This document shows positions 48,801-62,715 of a stretch of 64,000 bases of DNA, piece by piece. This DNA comes from Struthidea cinerea (taxonomy: Eukaryota > Chordata > Aves > Passeriformes > Corcoracidae), in NCBI GenBank assembly GCA_013397865.1, contig VZTI01005204.1, forward strand, positions 62,001-126,000, read 5' to 3'. The notes under the pieces are model-generated. The model saw only the letters and a program-made list of their open reading frames with translations. It ran no database searches and was not told the origin of the DNA. The number at the start of each line of letters is the position of its first letter. Positions within the stretch are counted from its first letter, which is position 1. The translations under genes and the position numbers were made by a program.

Positions 48801-51800
48801 CATTGTTGTTATGCAGTTCCATTCAGGTTTCTGCAGGAAATTTCTCTTGCAGCCTTGGAAAGTACTTATTTTACAACATTGCTGAGGCCTTTGCTATTGC
48901 AGCTGATGATCTACTGATTAATTTTAAATTAGTAGAACTTTAAAGCTAGAAGTTCTTCCCCTGTTAAAGATGGCAATTAATAACACGGTATGTGATGACA
49001 GATTTTGTAAGGGTAATTTTGGATGAAAGATAATTCACCTGCATTCAGAGGTTGTTTAACAACTGTCCCTCTGATTATGAAAATTATTTTTTCTTTAAAT
49101 TCTACTTAAATAACTTCCAGTGACTTTCTACTGTATCTTGTGCACAAGAATCCCCCAGCATTTCTTTGCCTTTGTTTATTAGTTTCTTCAGGAAAAAAAT
49201 TATCCTGTTTTACATCTCTGGAAAGTCCCTGGCTGTTGTTTATAAGCATTCTGCAAATATTTCACTTACAACACACTTCCCTTTAATTTATTGCCATTTA
49301 CCATTTGTTTGGTATTGGCAGTGTTGGCTGTGGGTGTGGGATGTGTTAGCTTCAGAATACTTTCATAAGAGTAGTCTGTCTCTTCCATGACTTCTTAGGT
49401 CCAAAAGCAGTTTGCAATTTCAGGATACAGTGGAAGCTGAAAGGGTGGGTGTGCACACAGTGGCTTTCCATAACAAACATTCTGTTGTGAAAGTATAGCA
49501 AAAGGTCTCTGGGTTTAAAATTCTTGGCAACCTGTGCAGCTGAATACACACTGAGAACAGCTGCTCAGGAGAGGCTGAGTAATTGCTGTGGCTGGTGCCT
49601 ACAAAGCAGAGGAGAAGTGGGGTATGGAGATGTGTATGATAACCTGATGTGTGCGTGGGCAAGTCCCATGCATTTCCAGATTTTGTTGTGGTGCTACATA
49701 TCCCGGTGAGTGCAAAGATGTATTGGGTAGTTTTGCATATGTTTCTCTGACACAGTTCTGTTGCACTGATCTTACAATGTCCTGTGGGTGCTTTACCTAT
49801 GAATATGAGTTTAGAAAATGGAGGTTTATGCACAGAGGTTGAAAGCAGTATGAACAAAAGAGTAAAAGTCATCAATGAAACTAAGACAGGTTGTAGCAGT
49901 GGGGAGGGATTTGAATCACAGACTTTCAGGTTGTCTGGCCTGTGGATTCAGAAAACATTGTTGGGTGTCCTCCCTGCACTGTGCAAAAGTGACAGGTCCC
50001 ACACAGAGTCAGCATGGGCTTTTGGGCAAAGCTGGAGCAAAGCTGTTGAGCACAGTTTCTGTGGGTAAGCTGATGACTTCTTAAACTGAAGTCAATTTTT
50101 ATTTCATCCGAGATTTTTTCTATACAGTACAGAGTGTTTGTGGACTGAGGGAGCATGATATCTGGCCTGAGCCACAGTATGGATCAACGCGATCCTAACA
50201 TCCCAACATGCTGCTTCAAATGTCTCAGCTATTGCAGATACCGCCTCATGCTGTGCATTGAAGATATAACATTAGTTTTTCATGCTGCCACAATACTCCT
50301 GGAGGCCTATGCTTTCAGCACATATGTGTCTTGTGTTCTCTCTAACCCCCATTTGAGTGTACAGAAGTGGGGCTGATTAGTTTCAGTACCTGTTTGCTGC
50401 AACTTTCTGCACAAATATGTTTCAGTGAAACACCAATTTACATTTGCCAAACACGCTGCTCCTGTGCTCTAGCAGCAAAGCTAAGCAATTCTTGCAAGTG
50501 TTTAATCATAACCTGGTAGGGTATTCCCAGGTACTACTTTGGAAGACAGACATAACACATCAGCCACAATTGTAAATAAAATATTAAAATGTATGGTATA
50601 AAGCTAATCAGATGCCTGTTCAGTAATTGGTCATGTAGAGTTTTCATTTTTTATAACTACCAGGCAGAAGTTGAGGTGAAAAAGTTAATCTGAGTGAGCC
50701 CCTTAGTAATGAACCCCATTGCCATATTCTTTTTTATAATGCTGTCCCCTGATAACCTTCAATTTCTGTGTATTTATACAATGCCTATCTAGAGACTCAG
50801 AGGGTGAGAGGAGTTTGAAGTTAATCTTTTTTCTTTGATCTTCTTTGTGAAAGAAGCAAGAGCATGGAGCTCTACACCCAGACTGGTGGCCTCCAAGGAT
50901 CCTGGAGCCGGGGGCAGTATGAACAGCAGCAGGAGACCAAACATTTCACCTTCCTGCACACTCCCTCTTCCCTCTGCCTTGCAGAGAAATGCAGCATCAC
51001 AGATAAGGGCAAGTGACTGCTGGCTGTGTGGCTTCGTGGTGGAAATCAATAGGAGTAAAAGATGTGGGTGAAAAAAAGAAATGTGTTGGTGAAAATGGCT
51101 TTAGTAAGGTATTTACAAATTGAAAAAACGGATGACTGCATTTCAGGAAATTTGCAGGGAACTGTACAAGAGCTAAAAGCTACTGTGATTTTCTTTAATC
51201 GTCTTAACATTTTCTCCTTACTGGCTAAGAATTGCATTAAGAACTATTGCATAGCTTGCATATTCGGTATATGGTCATTTAAACTGGTATACATTTTCTC
51301 TCGAATTTTGTGATGATACACTAAAATATTTTGCAGCTACACTAGAAAAAAGGTGCGTGTTTTGAACTAATAGGCTACTTCTGCTTTACTGGCACAACGG
51401 AGAAAGATTAAAAGTTACTAACTCTCAATAGTTACTATGGTTTCATGTGTATGTTCTTTATGGTGATTGTGCAATGTAACACATTTTTGTTGCTATGCTT
51501 GCATTACACAACACTACGTAGCCAGTGTAGCTATCGCAAATTCTTCTGTGTTATTCAGGATCAGTGCCTGCAGGCTGACCTGCCAGGATGAATTCCAGGC
51601 AAGTCAGCAGTTAAGTATCTGGGAAGATTCATCCAGTCAGCAGTAGTTTACTTAAGTCTGAAAGTAGGACTTTTGCCATGACCTACTGATTCTGTGGTAA
51701 TACCTATAGGCTTTGAAAGCTATTTCTTCAGTTCTCAGAAACCACGAGGCATATCCAACCCAACAGCTCATTCCTCTGCCTGCTATAGCCCCTTCATCGC

Positions 51801-54165
51801 TATGTTAATCTAACAAAAAAATTGTGTTGAATCTGTTTCCTGTTCACACACAAAGACTTTGAGTTATTTGGCTTCAGTCAGAGTTAGTATTATCCTCTTA
51901 GGGGCTATGTGAATTTGGTATGAGTCATAGTTTGTTGACATATGGCATTGGAAAGAAAATCTCTAAATGTCTAGCCAAATTTGCTGGTTATCAGTAAAAG
52001 TTTCTAAACTTGTGAGCATTGTTGGGAAGCTGTCTTCCCTTTTTATAGTGTGTCACTGTAGCTATGTAAAAAGTGATGTATGTACACACTTGTACACAAA
52101 AGCACTATGAAATCTTATACCTGCTCTTTGTAAAGATCAGCTGAACAAGTTAGGTTAAGAATAGAGAAAAAAATTTGATAATGTTCAGGAAAAAAACAAA
52201 GAAACTGCATTTCCAGCTACTGTTCATCTATTTTTCATTCAGGATAAAATGCCTGTCATTGCAACACTGCAGTGTAGAGGGAAGCACTAGATAACCACAA
52301 AACAGTTTTGAAGCAAAGACATAATTCACAGGACTGATTTTTATGTGGTGATCAATCCCCCTCAAAATGGAGCATCAGCAGATCTGAGGCAGCAGACATC
52401 ACTGTATAGGGTTGATGCGATCCCTCCTGCTGTCATTAAACTCAAGCCTTCTTCTGAATGTCATAAATTCTAAAGAAACAACCAAAGGGAAGAGGTTTTC
52501 CCATTTCCAGAGAAGAAGAGAACTTAGGCTTTCTGTACTTCTATATAAAGTAAGAAGCCTTGCTTTACTTCTTTAGGAATTGCCATAAAATTTCCATTGC
52601 CCTGTGCATCCTCCAAGACACCCATGTTCCATGGCCAACACATGTGACTAGGAATTCTCAGTGGAACCACAACAGTGAAGATTAAACAATTAAATTATAC
52701 TTTCAGTTATAAATAATCCTCATCTTGTCTACCAAGAGTTCTTACAGAAAAAAGAAAGACTTAAAGTATCTAATCTAGTTTTCCTACCTTATTTTACTGT
52801 CTGCTCCTTGAATTTGATTAGAAACAGGTAATAAACTTTTCTTTCCCTTTAGTTTATAGGCTTTTACTTGCAGTGCTACTTTTTTTAAACAGATGTGCAT
52901 GAATCTTCCATTTCTGGAGTCAAGTGATTTATCCAAGATTCTCAATTTATGGGTTTGTAGGCTCTGTGACTGTGATGAAAATCAGAGCATATTGACACAC
53001 AATTCAAAGCCTAAAGAGACAAATAAGGAAAATAAAAGGATAAGAAATGTTTTTCAAGAGGCTTAATCCATGATTAGTGAATAGGCAGTGTTTGGTTGTG
53101 ACACAACAAAACAACCACTTCATGAAAGCTGTGGTTGATAAAGCTCCATTTTCCTAAAAGCATAATGTTTTTACAAAGTCTTAAATTCTGGGGTTGTAAA
53201 TTCTAGAAATGTCCTTTGAAATGTAACATTTATTCCTTATGGAGAATCTTCCTTTTTGGAGTTTTCATTGAAACAACTGAAGACAAGGAGAGTTCTTATA
53301 TGCATCATGCATCGAAGAGGCATCGAGGACCCAAGGAAGACAGAAAGACATATAGGGACACAAAGATTTTTGGAATGGGTAAGGTTGGACCTAAGAATTC
53401 TACTAACACCTTCAAAATCTCAGGATAGCAGATAATGAAAGATCCATTTACATTTATTAAAAAGGTTACTGGATTACTGGTCTTCCAGAGTAGATAGAAA
53501 ATAGAAAAGTTTAGAAGTTTTATATTTCACAGCTCTTCACTAAGTTCTGAAGTGCGAGAGGTAATAGCTTTAAAAATAATAATGTAAATACTAATAATTT
53601 TAATAGCTACTAAGACTATTATTTACAGAAGCCTGAAAATAAGTTGTCACGGGCCATAGAAGTTCAGGTAGTAGCAGAAAGACAAATAGTTGTATCATTG
53701 AAATAATTAATAAACATATATGCGAGTACATCAGGTGCTGAATATTGCCATTGGCTACCCAGGCAGGGAACCTGGCTCTTACCAGTTCTGCATGGAAGTA
53801 GTAACAGGGCAAGTCAGAGCAGAAGACAGAGAAGAGTGGGAAAACCAGTTTCTCGGGGTGTGTGTTAGTCCATTTCAAATTTACACTGAGAATGTTCACA
53901 GCCTTCAGCACTGGTGGATGAAGAATCCATTAACACATACAGCATACAACTGCTGCTGCTCATGAAGGATAAATGCTGAATACGGCGGGACATGTGTCCA
54001 GTAAAGCAATTAACTGTATTTTTTGTTGATCACTCAATTGTAGACTGGCACCAGGAGGACCAAAAAGACAGAACCTGACAGAATATGACAAAAAGTTTCT
54101 GGGATAAAAACTCTAATTCTTTACTCTCAAGTAAATTCTCTCCAATACCTGTATTTGTACATCTT
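45816..54165. other. Intergenic, nothing recognised
   Basis: There is a pyrimidine-rich stretch at 45890-45990 and otherwise AT-rich sequence. Open frames are short and none carried a recognisable domain. Confidence 0.6.
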
Positions 54166-54240
54166 GACCCAGCTTGAGTGGGGAGCTTGGACATGGTGAC
54201 CTCCAGAGGTCACTTCCAACCTCAGCTGTCATCTCAGAGC
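54166..54240 (+). mobile_element. CR1 LINE 3' end fragment
   Basis: acatggtgacctccagaggt then cacttccaacctcagctgtc matches the sense CR1 tail (gatgacctccagaggtccct tccaacctcagc). Confidence 0.7.
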
Positions 54241-54884
54241 CTTTCCCTTCAGTGACAAGGGGCAGGAACTTCTACCCCCAGTGAAGCCCTTGGAGGAGCT
54301 GAGTTGGGGTGCTCCCTCCATTAGCACTCAGGAGCTCACTAGGGCTCCCCCGCTGTACTGTGGGGCTGCCTGTTTTCCAGGCCTCCGTCTTTAGTACACT
54401 GGCCCCTCATCACACATTGACCCTGAGGTTCAAACCCACTTCCACCACTCCTTGCTCCTCTACCTGGCTGTGCAGGGCTGTGTAGAATACTTGGTGCCTG
54501 CCCCGGGACCAGACATACCAGCAGAGAGCCAAGGATTTCAGCAGCGCCAAACATTGCCCAGATTTTCTGACCACCTCCTGAAGGCACGTGCCCTGTGCTA
54601 AATCCAGCTGGTGTCTGGTGAAGAGCACGGTGCTTTGGAGGCTTGGAGGCTCCAACTCTTCCCTCAGGTCCCCCTGACAGCTCACCACAGTTTGCCCCAA
54701 GTGTCTTGCCCCAGGTGGCCTGGAAGCTGGAGAGGTGCTGAGGAGATCCGTGTGGTTTTCTCCGCTCTTCTCTTCTCAGCACCAGAAAAGCTCCAGCACT
54801 CTTCATGTCTCTCTTGGCAGGACATGGCATTGGCACCATCGAGCCAGGCCTGCAGGAGAGCAGCTCTGCTGTGAGGGACAGAGG

Positions 54885-55208
54885 CATGAGCCAGCTGCCA
54901 CAGGCAGGCCTGGAGGAGCCCATCCATGCCCCATCGACCTGGAGGATGCTGAGGACTCAGCCTATGTGCCCTTCTGCCTCCATGGGTCCTGCTCTGCCTG
55001 CATCCAGCCCCAGGCCAGACAGAGAGCAATGTGCCCGCTCTGCAGGCAGCCTCTCCACCTGCTCCTGTGCTCGATGCCAGCAGATGGCCACTACAAAGAG
55101 TACACGGTCCCCTCACACAACACTGCCACAGCACCAGGCCCAGAGGGGAGGCCTAGTGCCCAGCTGGCCGTGAAGCTGCACTGGCAGAGCGCAATGGCAG
55201 AGTGCTGA
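54885..55208 (+). pseudogene. TOPORS-like RING-finger fragment, decayed
   Basis: The frame reads CPIDLEDAEDSAYVPFCLHG, then SCSACIQ, CPLCRQPLHLLL and ADGHYKEYTV, and stops with TGA at 55206-55208. The spacing C-x-H-x2-C-x2-C ... C-x2-C is that of a C3HC4 RING. The neighbouring YKEYTV element resembles the sequence after the RING in TOPORS-like ubiquitin ligases, which are multicopy in passerines. The second zinc Cys (normally CPIC) is Asp here, and the usual Arg-Trp after the sixth ligand is Pro-Gln. There is no obvious start and no long TOPORS-like C-terminal region. Best read as a broken copy. An ERVK-type LTR starts 215 bp downstream. Confidence 0.65.
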
Positions 55209-55423
55209 GGCCAGCTTGATGTTTTGCTGGCTCTTGCCCTTAATTAACATTTAGATGCTTTCCAGGGGCTGTTATTTTTTATTCCCCAACACCAGAGACC
55301 CACCCACTCTAGGCAATGCGTTCCAACACTGGGTGGCAGTGAGCTGCCCCAGGCTGTGTCCTGTGTATTTTGCAAATGGAGAACGACCCTTAGGAGCAAG
55401 AAGGCTGCTCTTCTGCCCACCAC

Positions 55424-55830
55424 TGTGGGGTTCAGTTTACATTGTTCCCCCACCTTTCCCCCTGCCCCTAGTCCTGGACACTCCCTCGGGCTCTCCCTAT
55501 TGGTTCCTGTATCCCAACCCTGTCCTTGTACCGCCCCTGAGTCCTGGGAAAAGGGCCCTGCAACCTGGCCACCAGGTCTCTCTCTACCTGAAGGGGCTGC
55601 ATAGACCAGATGCAGCGATTAAACATCTTCTAACACCCCCATGGAGAGACCCTTCTCACCTCCTTCACCATCACTGTGTTTGTAAGGCTGACAGCTGGCC
55701 AGAGCAAAAGCGCTGAGCCATCCGAGATGGACTGTGGAAGGGCAGAGAAATTCTGCCCTGTCCTAGAAGCCTCGGCTGAGCTCCCAGGGAAAGCTGCAGC
55801 TTGCTGGACAACACCCTAGCGCTTACAGCA
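55424..55830 (+). mobile_element. Solo LTR, passerine ERVK-type
   Basis: It starts tgtggggttcagtttacatt and runs through a C-rich U3 (gttcccccacctttccccct, ctattggttcctgtatccca, ttgtaccgcccctgagtcct) to an ATTAAA signal at about 55619-55624 and a U5 ending cgcttacagca. The flanks are caccac (55418-55423) and catcac (55831-55836), a 6-bp target-site duplication with one mismatch, as expected for ERVK. The sequence strongly resembles LTRs I know from passerine genomes. No internal retroviral coding sequence flanks it. Confidence 0.75.
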
Positions 55831-55836
55831 CATCAC

Positions 55837-58800
55837 CAGTGGAAACACACTGGGGGAGAGCACAGTGCATAGTTCTGACTGAACTTACCTGGCTCCTTGG
55901 ATTCCCTAAAGGTGTAATTCCCATAACTATGAGTGCTCTGGGGTCTTCTGCATCCAAAAAGATAGAGCTTTCCATTGGGTTCTTCACTTCTTTACTTAGC
56001 TCCACTTCAGGGAACAGGCTATTTTGTTTCTTGCAATATTTTTATGTTATCTCTAATAGCTGTGAACACAGAATGCCATGCAGCTAAAACTGACACTAAG
56101 ACAAGAATCAGGTTTACTTAGATATCCTAGAAATACTATGGCATTTTAATTCTATCTCTAGAATCACTCTGAAATGAATGTGTAGTCCAAAGCAGTCATA
56201 GTATAACCCCTCTTTTTGCCACCACCCACCACAAGTCGGAAGATGCCTATAATGCTTTTTACAGCTTGAAGGAATGAGCCAAAGACACACTTAGATTTTG
56301 TTGCGACAGACCAGGAGAGACAAAAAGCATGTCTCCAGCATCTTACTGCTACTGGCTCCTCTCTGATGTCATTTCCTGACACTAGTTTTATAGCTGTTCA
56401 GCCCTTTTATTGCTCTACAATTCACAGGAAAGCTATTCCCAGTTGCCTGCTATAAATGCTGTAGGGAAGGGTGAGATGCTGGAGAAAGGCTATTTACAAA
56501 GCTCCAGAGGATCTCCTGCTGCCCAGTAGGATAGCCACATGGATATGACCTAGCAGCATGGGGCATGGTCACCCTGGAGTGCCTACACTTGAGCGCCCCA
56601 AGGCATTTGATGGCTGCCCTGTCCTGGTTGCTGGGGAATAACCACAGGCAGAGGGCTTTGGCTTTGGTCTGTGCAAAGCAGACAAGTGCTACCATCAGTT
56701 TTTTATTTATTGGAAAAGTTTGTTTGGATTTTCATGGGAATAAAAGTTCAGATTTCTGCTGCACAAACAGCCTGCAGGCAAATCCAAAATCCCTACTTCA
56801 AATCTGAGGTTGCTGGAGCTGATAGAAGGTCTTCGTACTTTACATCAGGCAGAAGAAAAGCAGTGACACATTTTTTTCTCAGCCTCGGTCCCAGAAATGG
56901 GCAAACTATCTTGACTGAAGCTTTTGGAGTATGGAGGAAAATCAACTGATAACAGATGCTCATTGTGTAAAATTTAATTCCAAGTTGTTAAAGAACTGTA
57001 AGCACAACTTCTTCAGCTTTTATAGCTGGTGCTATCACTTTGTATTCATCAAACAATAATTGCTAATTCTGTGTGCCTTCTGTTCTCTCTGTATGCTTTT
57101 TGTTCTGTTCATATTTCTAACAACACACAATGCCATCAAATTTGAAGTGCAGCAGCTGGAGACAAAGAGAGCGTCGTTAATGGAATGATTTTCATGCAAC
57201 TACCATGCTCAGGAGCTAATTGCGAAGTTCACTTACCTGAAAGATGGAAAACTGCTTGGCAAACAAATGTCTTCACCAGGCCAGTACATTTAAGGTAGAA
57301 ATGCTGCTCACAATACTTTGACTTTCTCATCTGTTGTTCACGAGAAGAGATGGATTACACTGAAGAAAAGCATTAAATCAAAGTGACTGAAGTCCATAAC
57401 TCCTGCTCATGGGCAGCCCACAGATCCTTCTCCAGGCTCCTCTTTCACAAAACCCCAGAGTCCCCAGGTGCTGCTGTTGTGTGGCCTCTAGCACTGCCAG
57501 CAATGGCAAGGGTGAAGGAAGATGGGGAGGAAGAAGGAGAAGTACTACCAGCCCAGGGCAGCTGACTACTTGGCTGGCTGTGCTTGCCAGGACTATGACT
57601 TTTGATGGACCACAGCTGTAAGGGGCTTGTTATCTACTGCTAACACCTCTGAGATACCTGCTGGCTCACTTACAGAGCTGATGTTTTACAAAGAGAAGTC
57701 AGAGCCTACCAAAATCCACTTAATGAAATGGGGATATAAATATTATGACTGGAATGATGCTTGAGTCCTCCCCATGGCTTTTCTGACTAAAGCTACTCAT
57801 CGGACACTGTGGCTGGTTTGGATCTGATACTGGAGAACCTCAGAGGGGTTTCAGACATAATGATTGGTGTCTGAGAATGTCTGGACAGCCAGGCAATTAC
57901 AGACAACTAAAAACAGTTTCCCTGCTGAAAAGGAGTTAATCTGTTTACACTAGGCAAGTCTGCATAAAAAATGAGTAGTTCCTGCAAAGGTAAATATCAT
58001 ATACAGTTGAAAGAATACTCTGATATAAAACATTTTCTATGCAAACTCCAGGTGCAATTATAGTAAAATCCAAATTTTAACAGAAGCATCAAAAATATGT
58101 ACCATATGAGCACACAGTTGCATGTGTTCCTGCAGTTGCCTCTATTGAGTAGCAATGTCGGCAGAAATACTTATATGATCCATTAACTGGGACAAAAATT
58201 AATATATATTTGTTTAGCATTGCACACTATCATGACACTCTTCTCAGTAATGCATTTGGTGTTTGGCTTCTCAGGGCCACACTGGAAATGCAGCCCCAAC
58301 AAACTAAAGAAGTGAATTGAAAAGTCAAGAATTAAACTGCATTAAAAAGTATTACATGGACACGCCTAGCCAGAATTTCAGTTTCGTTAATTAAATCTGC
58401 TTTAGTTCTCCTTGGAAATTAAATAAATTAAATTAAGGCCGCTTCAGAGTTTTTTTAAAATTCTGAATGAGAATATCCAGACAAAAGTGTAAAGAAATTA
58501 AACCAATACACCTTCAAACACTCATTCACATGCATTTTCTTAAGGTTGCGTCCAGAAACCTTACCTGATTCACATGTGGAGTTCAGGGAAGATTTTAAAG
58601 GCTGACACCTACAGCTCCTTTCTTATCTTCTACTTTTCTCTCTGTGTTGTTGCCCACAGTCAGCAGATGTTAAATGAGTGTCCATTCCTCAACTCACTGC
58701 CTTAGTTAAAACTGCCATCATTTGCCACTGAGGTACCAATTTGGGGAAAGTAAGTGTGTGATAAAAGGGTGGATAGCTAGCAGGGAAAATGTTGCTTAAT

Positions 58801-61800
58801 ATGCAATATCATGGGGTTTTTTCTTCCCTCAAAGACACAAAGATGAGGGGTTGTTTTATATTCACAGCCAAATTACACTTGAGTGATTGTATAGGCAAAG
58901 AAATGAAGGAACAAAATATCAAAGAGGTCTCCTCCACATTAAAGTGTTTTCTAGTTGGTGAATAGAGCAGAGAGGGAAGCAAAGGCTTAAGAGGGGATGC
59001 AGCTTCAGTATCCAACATGGCAGTAAGTGGCTTAGCCACCCGACTGTCCTGAGAAACACAGGGTGGATGGTGATGTGTCACCCAGAATTTTGTGACCAGA
59101 TCTTAGGGAGCACCTCCTGGGACTCTCTCATACAGTGCTGATGGGAAGCACCAAGCCAAGCATCAAGCACACAGACCTCTTGATTATTTTCAGGGATCAA
59201 TATGTGAGGATTTTGCAAAACAGGTCATGTCATGGTGGCTATTTGCAGCTTCTGGGTCACAAGATAAGATGCTCAGCCTAGAAGGAGGTTTTGCAGGGGG
59301 TGACTGTAATTTTGAGATTAAGTTTATTCTTGGGTAGCTGACCCTAGACATGCCCCATGCAAGTGAGGGCATGCTGGGGAACACACAGAAGGGGAAAATT
59401 GAAGAATGCATTAAAAAAAAGATCTACATGCTTTGCAATAGTTTTCTTTGAGGTATGTTTGTCTTTGACACCAGTGCAGGTCAGTTACCCATGTCACCTT
59501 TACCATTTTTCTTAACAACTCCTTGGATTATAGAAAAAATATTTCTATTTTGGACTATGAGGCTACAGACTACCATTGCCAATTCTGTTTGTTTTTCAAT
59601 GAGACATCGAAACTCTCTTCTTAACAGCTATTTACCATGAAGTACAGAAAATAGGTTCAAATTTGTTGCCTATGAATATTGAGTGAAAGTACCATGTTCG
59701 TATCAAGCATTCACAAGCTCATTTTTAAATATTAAAATATTTAAATATTAAAATATGCCATATTCAGCATAGAATACAGTTTACATTAGAAAATTCAGTC
59801 TTCATGACATGGAAACAAAAAGTGATGGGCCCTAAAATTGTGACAGCACAGAGCCACAGCTATAGAGCCCTAACTGAAGTGCTACAGGGAGCACTAGTCT
59901 GTGGGATGGTTTCTGAAAACCGATGAGCTGCAAATATTGCTGAGGACAGAGAATGCTATCTTGTTGTTAAAAAGGTCTAGTAATAAAAACAGATAGGGAA
60001 ATAACCACCTTTCTTTGCACTTTTTTTTTGTTCTAAGGCTTTCAAGCCAAACGTTCTGGCAGTGCAAAGCTGCCATTCTTTGTTGTCCAGGAAGGTGGTG
60101 CTAAACTACAAATTATGGCAAAAGCTGCGGGACCTGCACTCTGCAGCGAAAGGATTTACTGATGGTTGTTGCCGTTTCTTAAAATCCAGAAAGATTGTAG
60201 ATGGAATGCTGTAGGAAGTAAAAAAAAAAAGGTGAATAGGCTTAGGTTACCATTATTTATCATCTCCTGATGAAGTTCCCAGTTCAGTGTTAGGAAAGTT
60301 CAATCCTTTCTGCAGCATCTCTTACTTTTGTCATGTGAGAATCAAGATCTGCTCTCAACTTTGTGGCTTTTAGCCAAGTAGCTGTTTATATTGTGGAGCG
60401 ATGTATGTGCTCCCACTCACATAGCACACAGTGCTATGGCTGCTGCTTGCATCATAAGAAGGCTGCATCCAGCTCAGAGAAATATATTTTATTCTTCGTA
60501 TGCATAAAGAATTTCATACTGTCCTCAAGTGATGGGTTTTGTTCTGCTATGCATAAAACTCTTCAGTTTGCTGTTATTTAACCAGAGTTTAAAAGTGAGC
60601 TTCTGCTTCTGGTCACGTTCTTCTTCAAGTCTGAAGACTTTTTCACTAAAACTAGAGATTAATTGCAGTGCAGGCATGTGGGATATCCAGGAATACCAGG
60701 CTTGGGCTACTGGACACTTTGACCCTTCATTATCAGTGCTAATATTATCAGTTTCCTATGAAACTTCTTATACAACCATGGATTTTTTAGAGGAATGGCC
60801 TGAGAGAAAGGTTAATAGTATTTGTTTCCTTAATGTTGTGACGTATTATCAAACAATTTCTTTACTCATCATTTTAATAGACAGAAGTGATGAGATCTTC
60901 TTCCTGGAAAAATGGTTTCAAGTACTTACTTGATAAGTGCTTAGAAATCAAGGATTTCTGAAAATGGATCCCTCTGGCTTCCTCAAACTCATTGTTTTGT
61001 TCTGAGGGCTCCTGCTTTCCTGCCCAGGCTGTCTGCAGCTTCAGTTCCTTACCCAATTCTCACAACACTTGGGACAGGTGATTATTATAGCAGAGAGAAA
61101 GACAAAAATACTCACTCCTGGCCCACAGAAGAGAAAGGTGGTAGAATTTATCATAGAATCAGTATTTTCTGAGTCCCAGCTCTGTGTTCATTACCCATTT
61201 GTGTGATGAAAAAAAAAAATCTGCATCACTACTAACATGTCCTTATTTCTACTAAGTAAATTATTTCAGTGTGGAAGTGTGATATTCACATAACCCTGTA
61301 TGAAGCAGTGGTAATGCACAGGCAGTTCCAAAAATATCCATGTTATTTCTTGTCTTTAAAATCCCAGTGAGATCTGCACGGAGTTGCTGCAGAAGGCATG
61401 GCCTGAGGGACATGTGGGGTATGCAGAGGTCTAAAGGACCAGCCTGCAGTTGGCCTCCAGCAAACAGCCTCTTACTCCCTGAAGAGATGAATTAGAGACA
61501 AGAACCTTCGCCGGGGCTCCAAGACTGAGTAGAATGTATTTTTAGAAAGCCATCAGATGTCTGCCATTTGAAAGCTGGAGACTTCCAAGAGCAGGACACC
61601 AGCTGGCACAGCAGCAGAACCTTTTACAAAAGTCATCACAATGACCTCAACAGGGATATGTATGTGCTGGTTGCTCCTGAACTCTGTGGCAAGGGACAGC
61701 AATGTAACCACATCCAAATGGGCACAGAGCAGAGTGTTTAATGCTCTCACACAGCAAGATCACTCACTGGTTACAGCATTACCTGGCAATGTTCACAGAA

Positions 61801-62709
61801 GTGTGCTAGATCTAAAAACATTGATTTCAGTCCGTGGAATACATACTGTTTTCTTGATGTTTCATGTTTCAGAGTATTAGTTTTTCCTTGATTTTGTGTA
61901 TGTATTGATATTTGTGTTGTGGTGGATAATTATTTTGGAGACATTATGTAGGAACACTTTGTTTAGGAAGCACGGAGCCAGTCCTCCATGGAAAGGAAGT
62001 CCCTATGTCACATCCCTTGTGTGAGTAGTACAGCATGATGGCCATAGCCTGTGAGTAAATGGGGCTGACTGTGACAGCGGTTGCTTTAGGATTAATACTT
62101 CCCACATGAAAAATGCATGTTTTTACAAAACCAAAGCCATGTTCATATACTTCCACTTTTAATTCCATCCCAAAGGCTGACAACAACCAGCAAATGCAGG
62201 ACTACTTTACTGGCCTTTACCATTGCAGTGCAGGATGGATTATCAAGAAGGAACTGCCATCATGATTCACTCAGTCCAGGAGAGATTAGAATTGACTGAC
62301 TCTAATCATAGCACAAGAGACATCCTTTTGCTTATCTGCTTTCTTCATAATTCACCTTGAAGTATTTGCCACTGAGAGATGTCTGGAGCTTTTGTACCTG
62401 TCAGTCATCAAAGGTTTGGATGGGGTGCTGGATATCAGTTAAAAATGAAGGTGTCAATCGGACCCACCACCCGGAATTCAAGACTTGTTAGTTCGTGTGG
62501 CTTACGAAGGATCACAGTGATCTCAGGAGCACCCCTGGAGACCACCTCTGCAACATGGCTTGGTCAGTAATGGGAGGTGGCTGCTTTGAAATGGCCCCAG
62601 AAGCTGGTTTATTTTGATGTTACCTGAAAAGCTTTCAAGATGAAGTCAAGAACATAAAAATATATATGTAGATAGGTATTATTTTTTCTACATAATATAC
62701 GTTATATAA
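55837..62709. other. Intergenic, nothing but one short tandem repeat
   Basis: No exon or known repeat was recognised. An exact 16-bp tandem duplication (tttaaatattaaaata twice) lies at 59724-59755. Confidence 0.6.
59724..59755. repeat. 16-bp exact tandem duplication
   Basis: Two adjacent copies of tttaaatattaaaata with no mismatch. Confidence 0.9.
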
Positions 62710-62715
62710 CATATA

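Noticed and set aside
54339..54923. 194-codon minus-strand frame
   Set aside because: It lies opposite the upstream part of the TOPORS-like copy, has no recognised domain, and the RING reads clearly on the plus strand.
55255..55716. 153-codon plus-strand frame
   Set aside because: It runs into and mostly overlaps the ERVK-type LTR; C-rich LTR sequence is open by chance.
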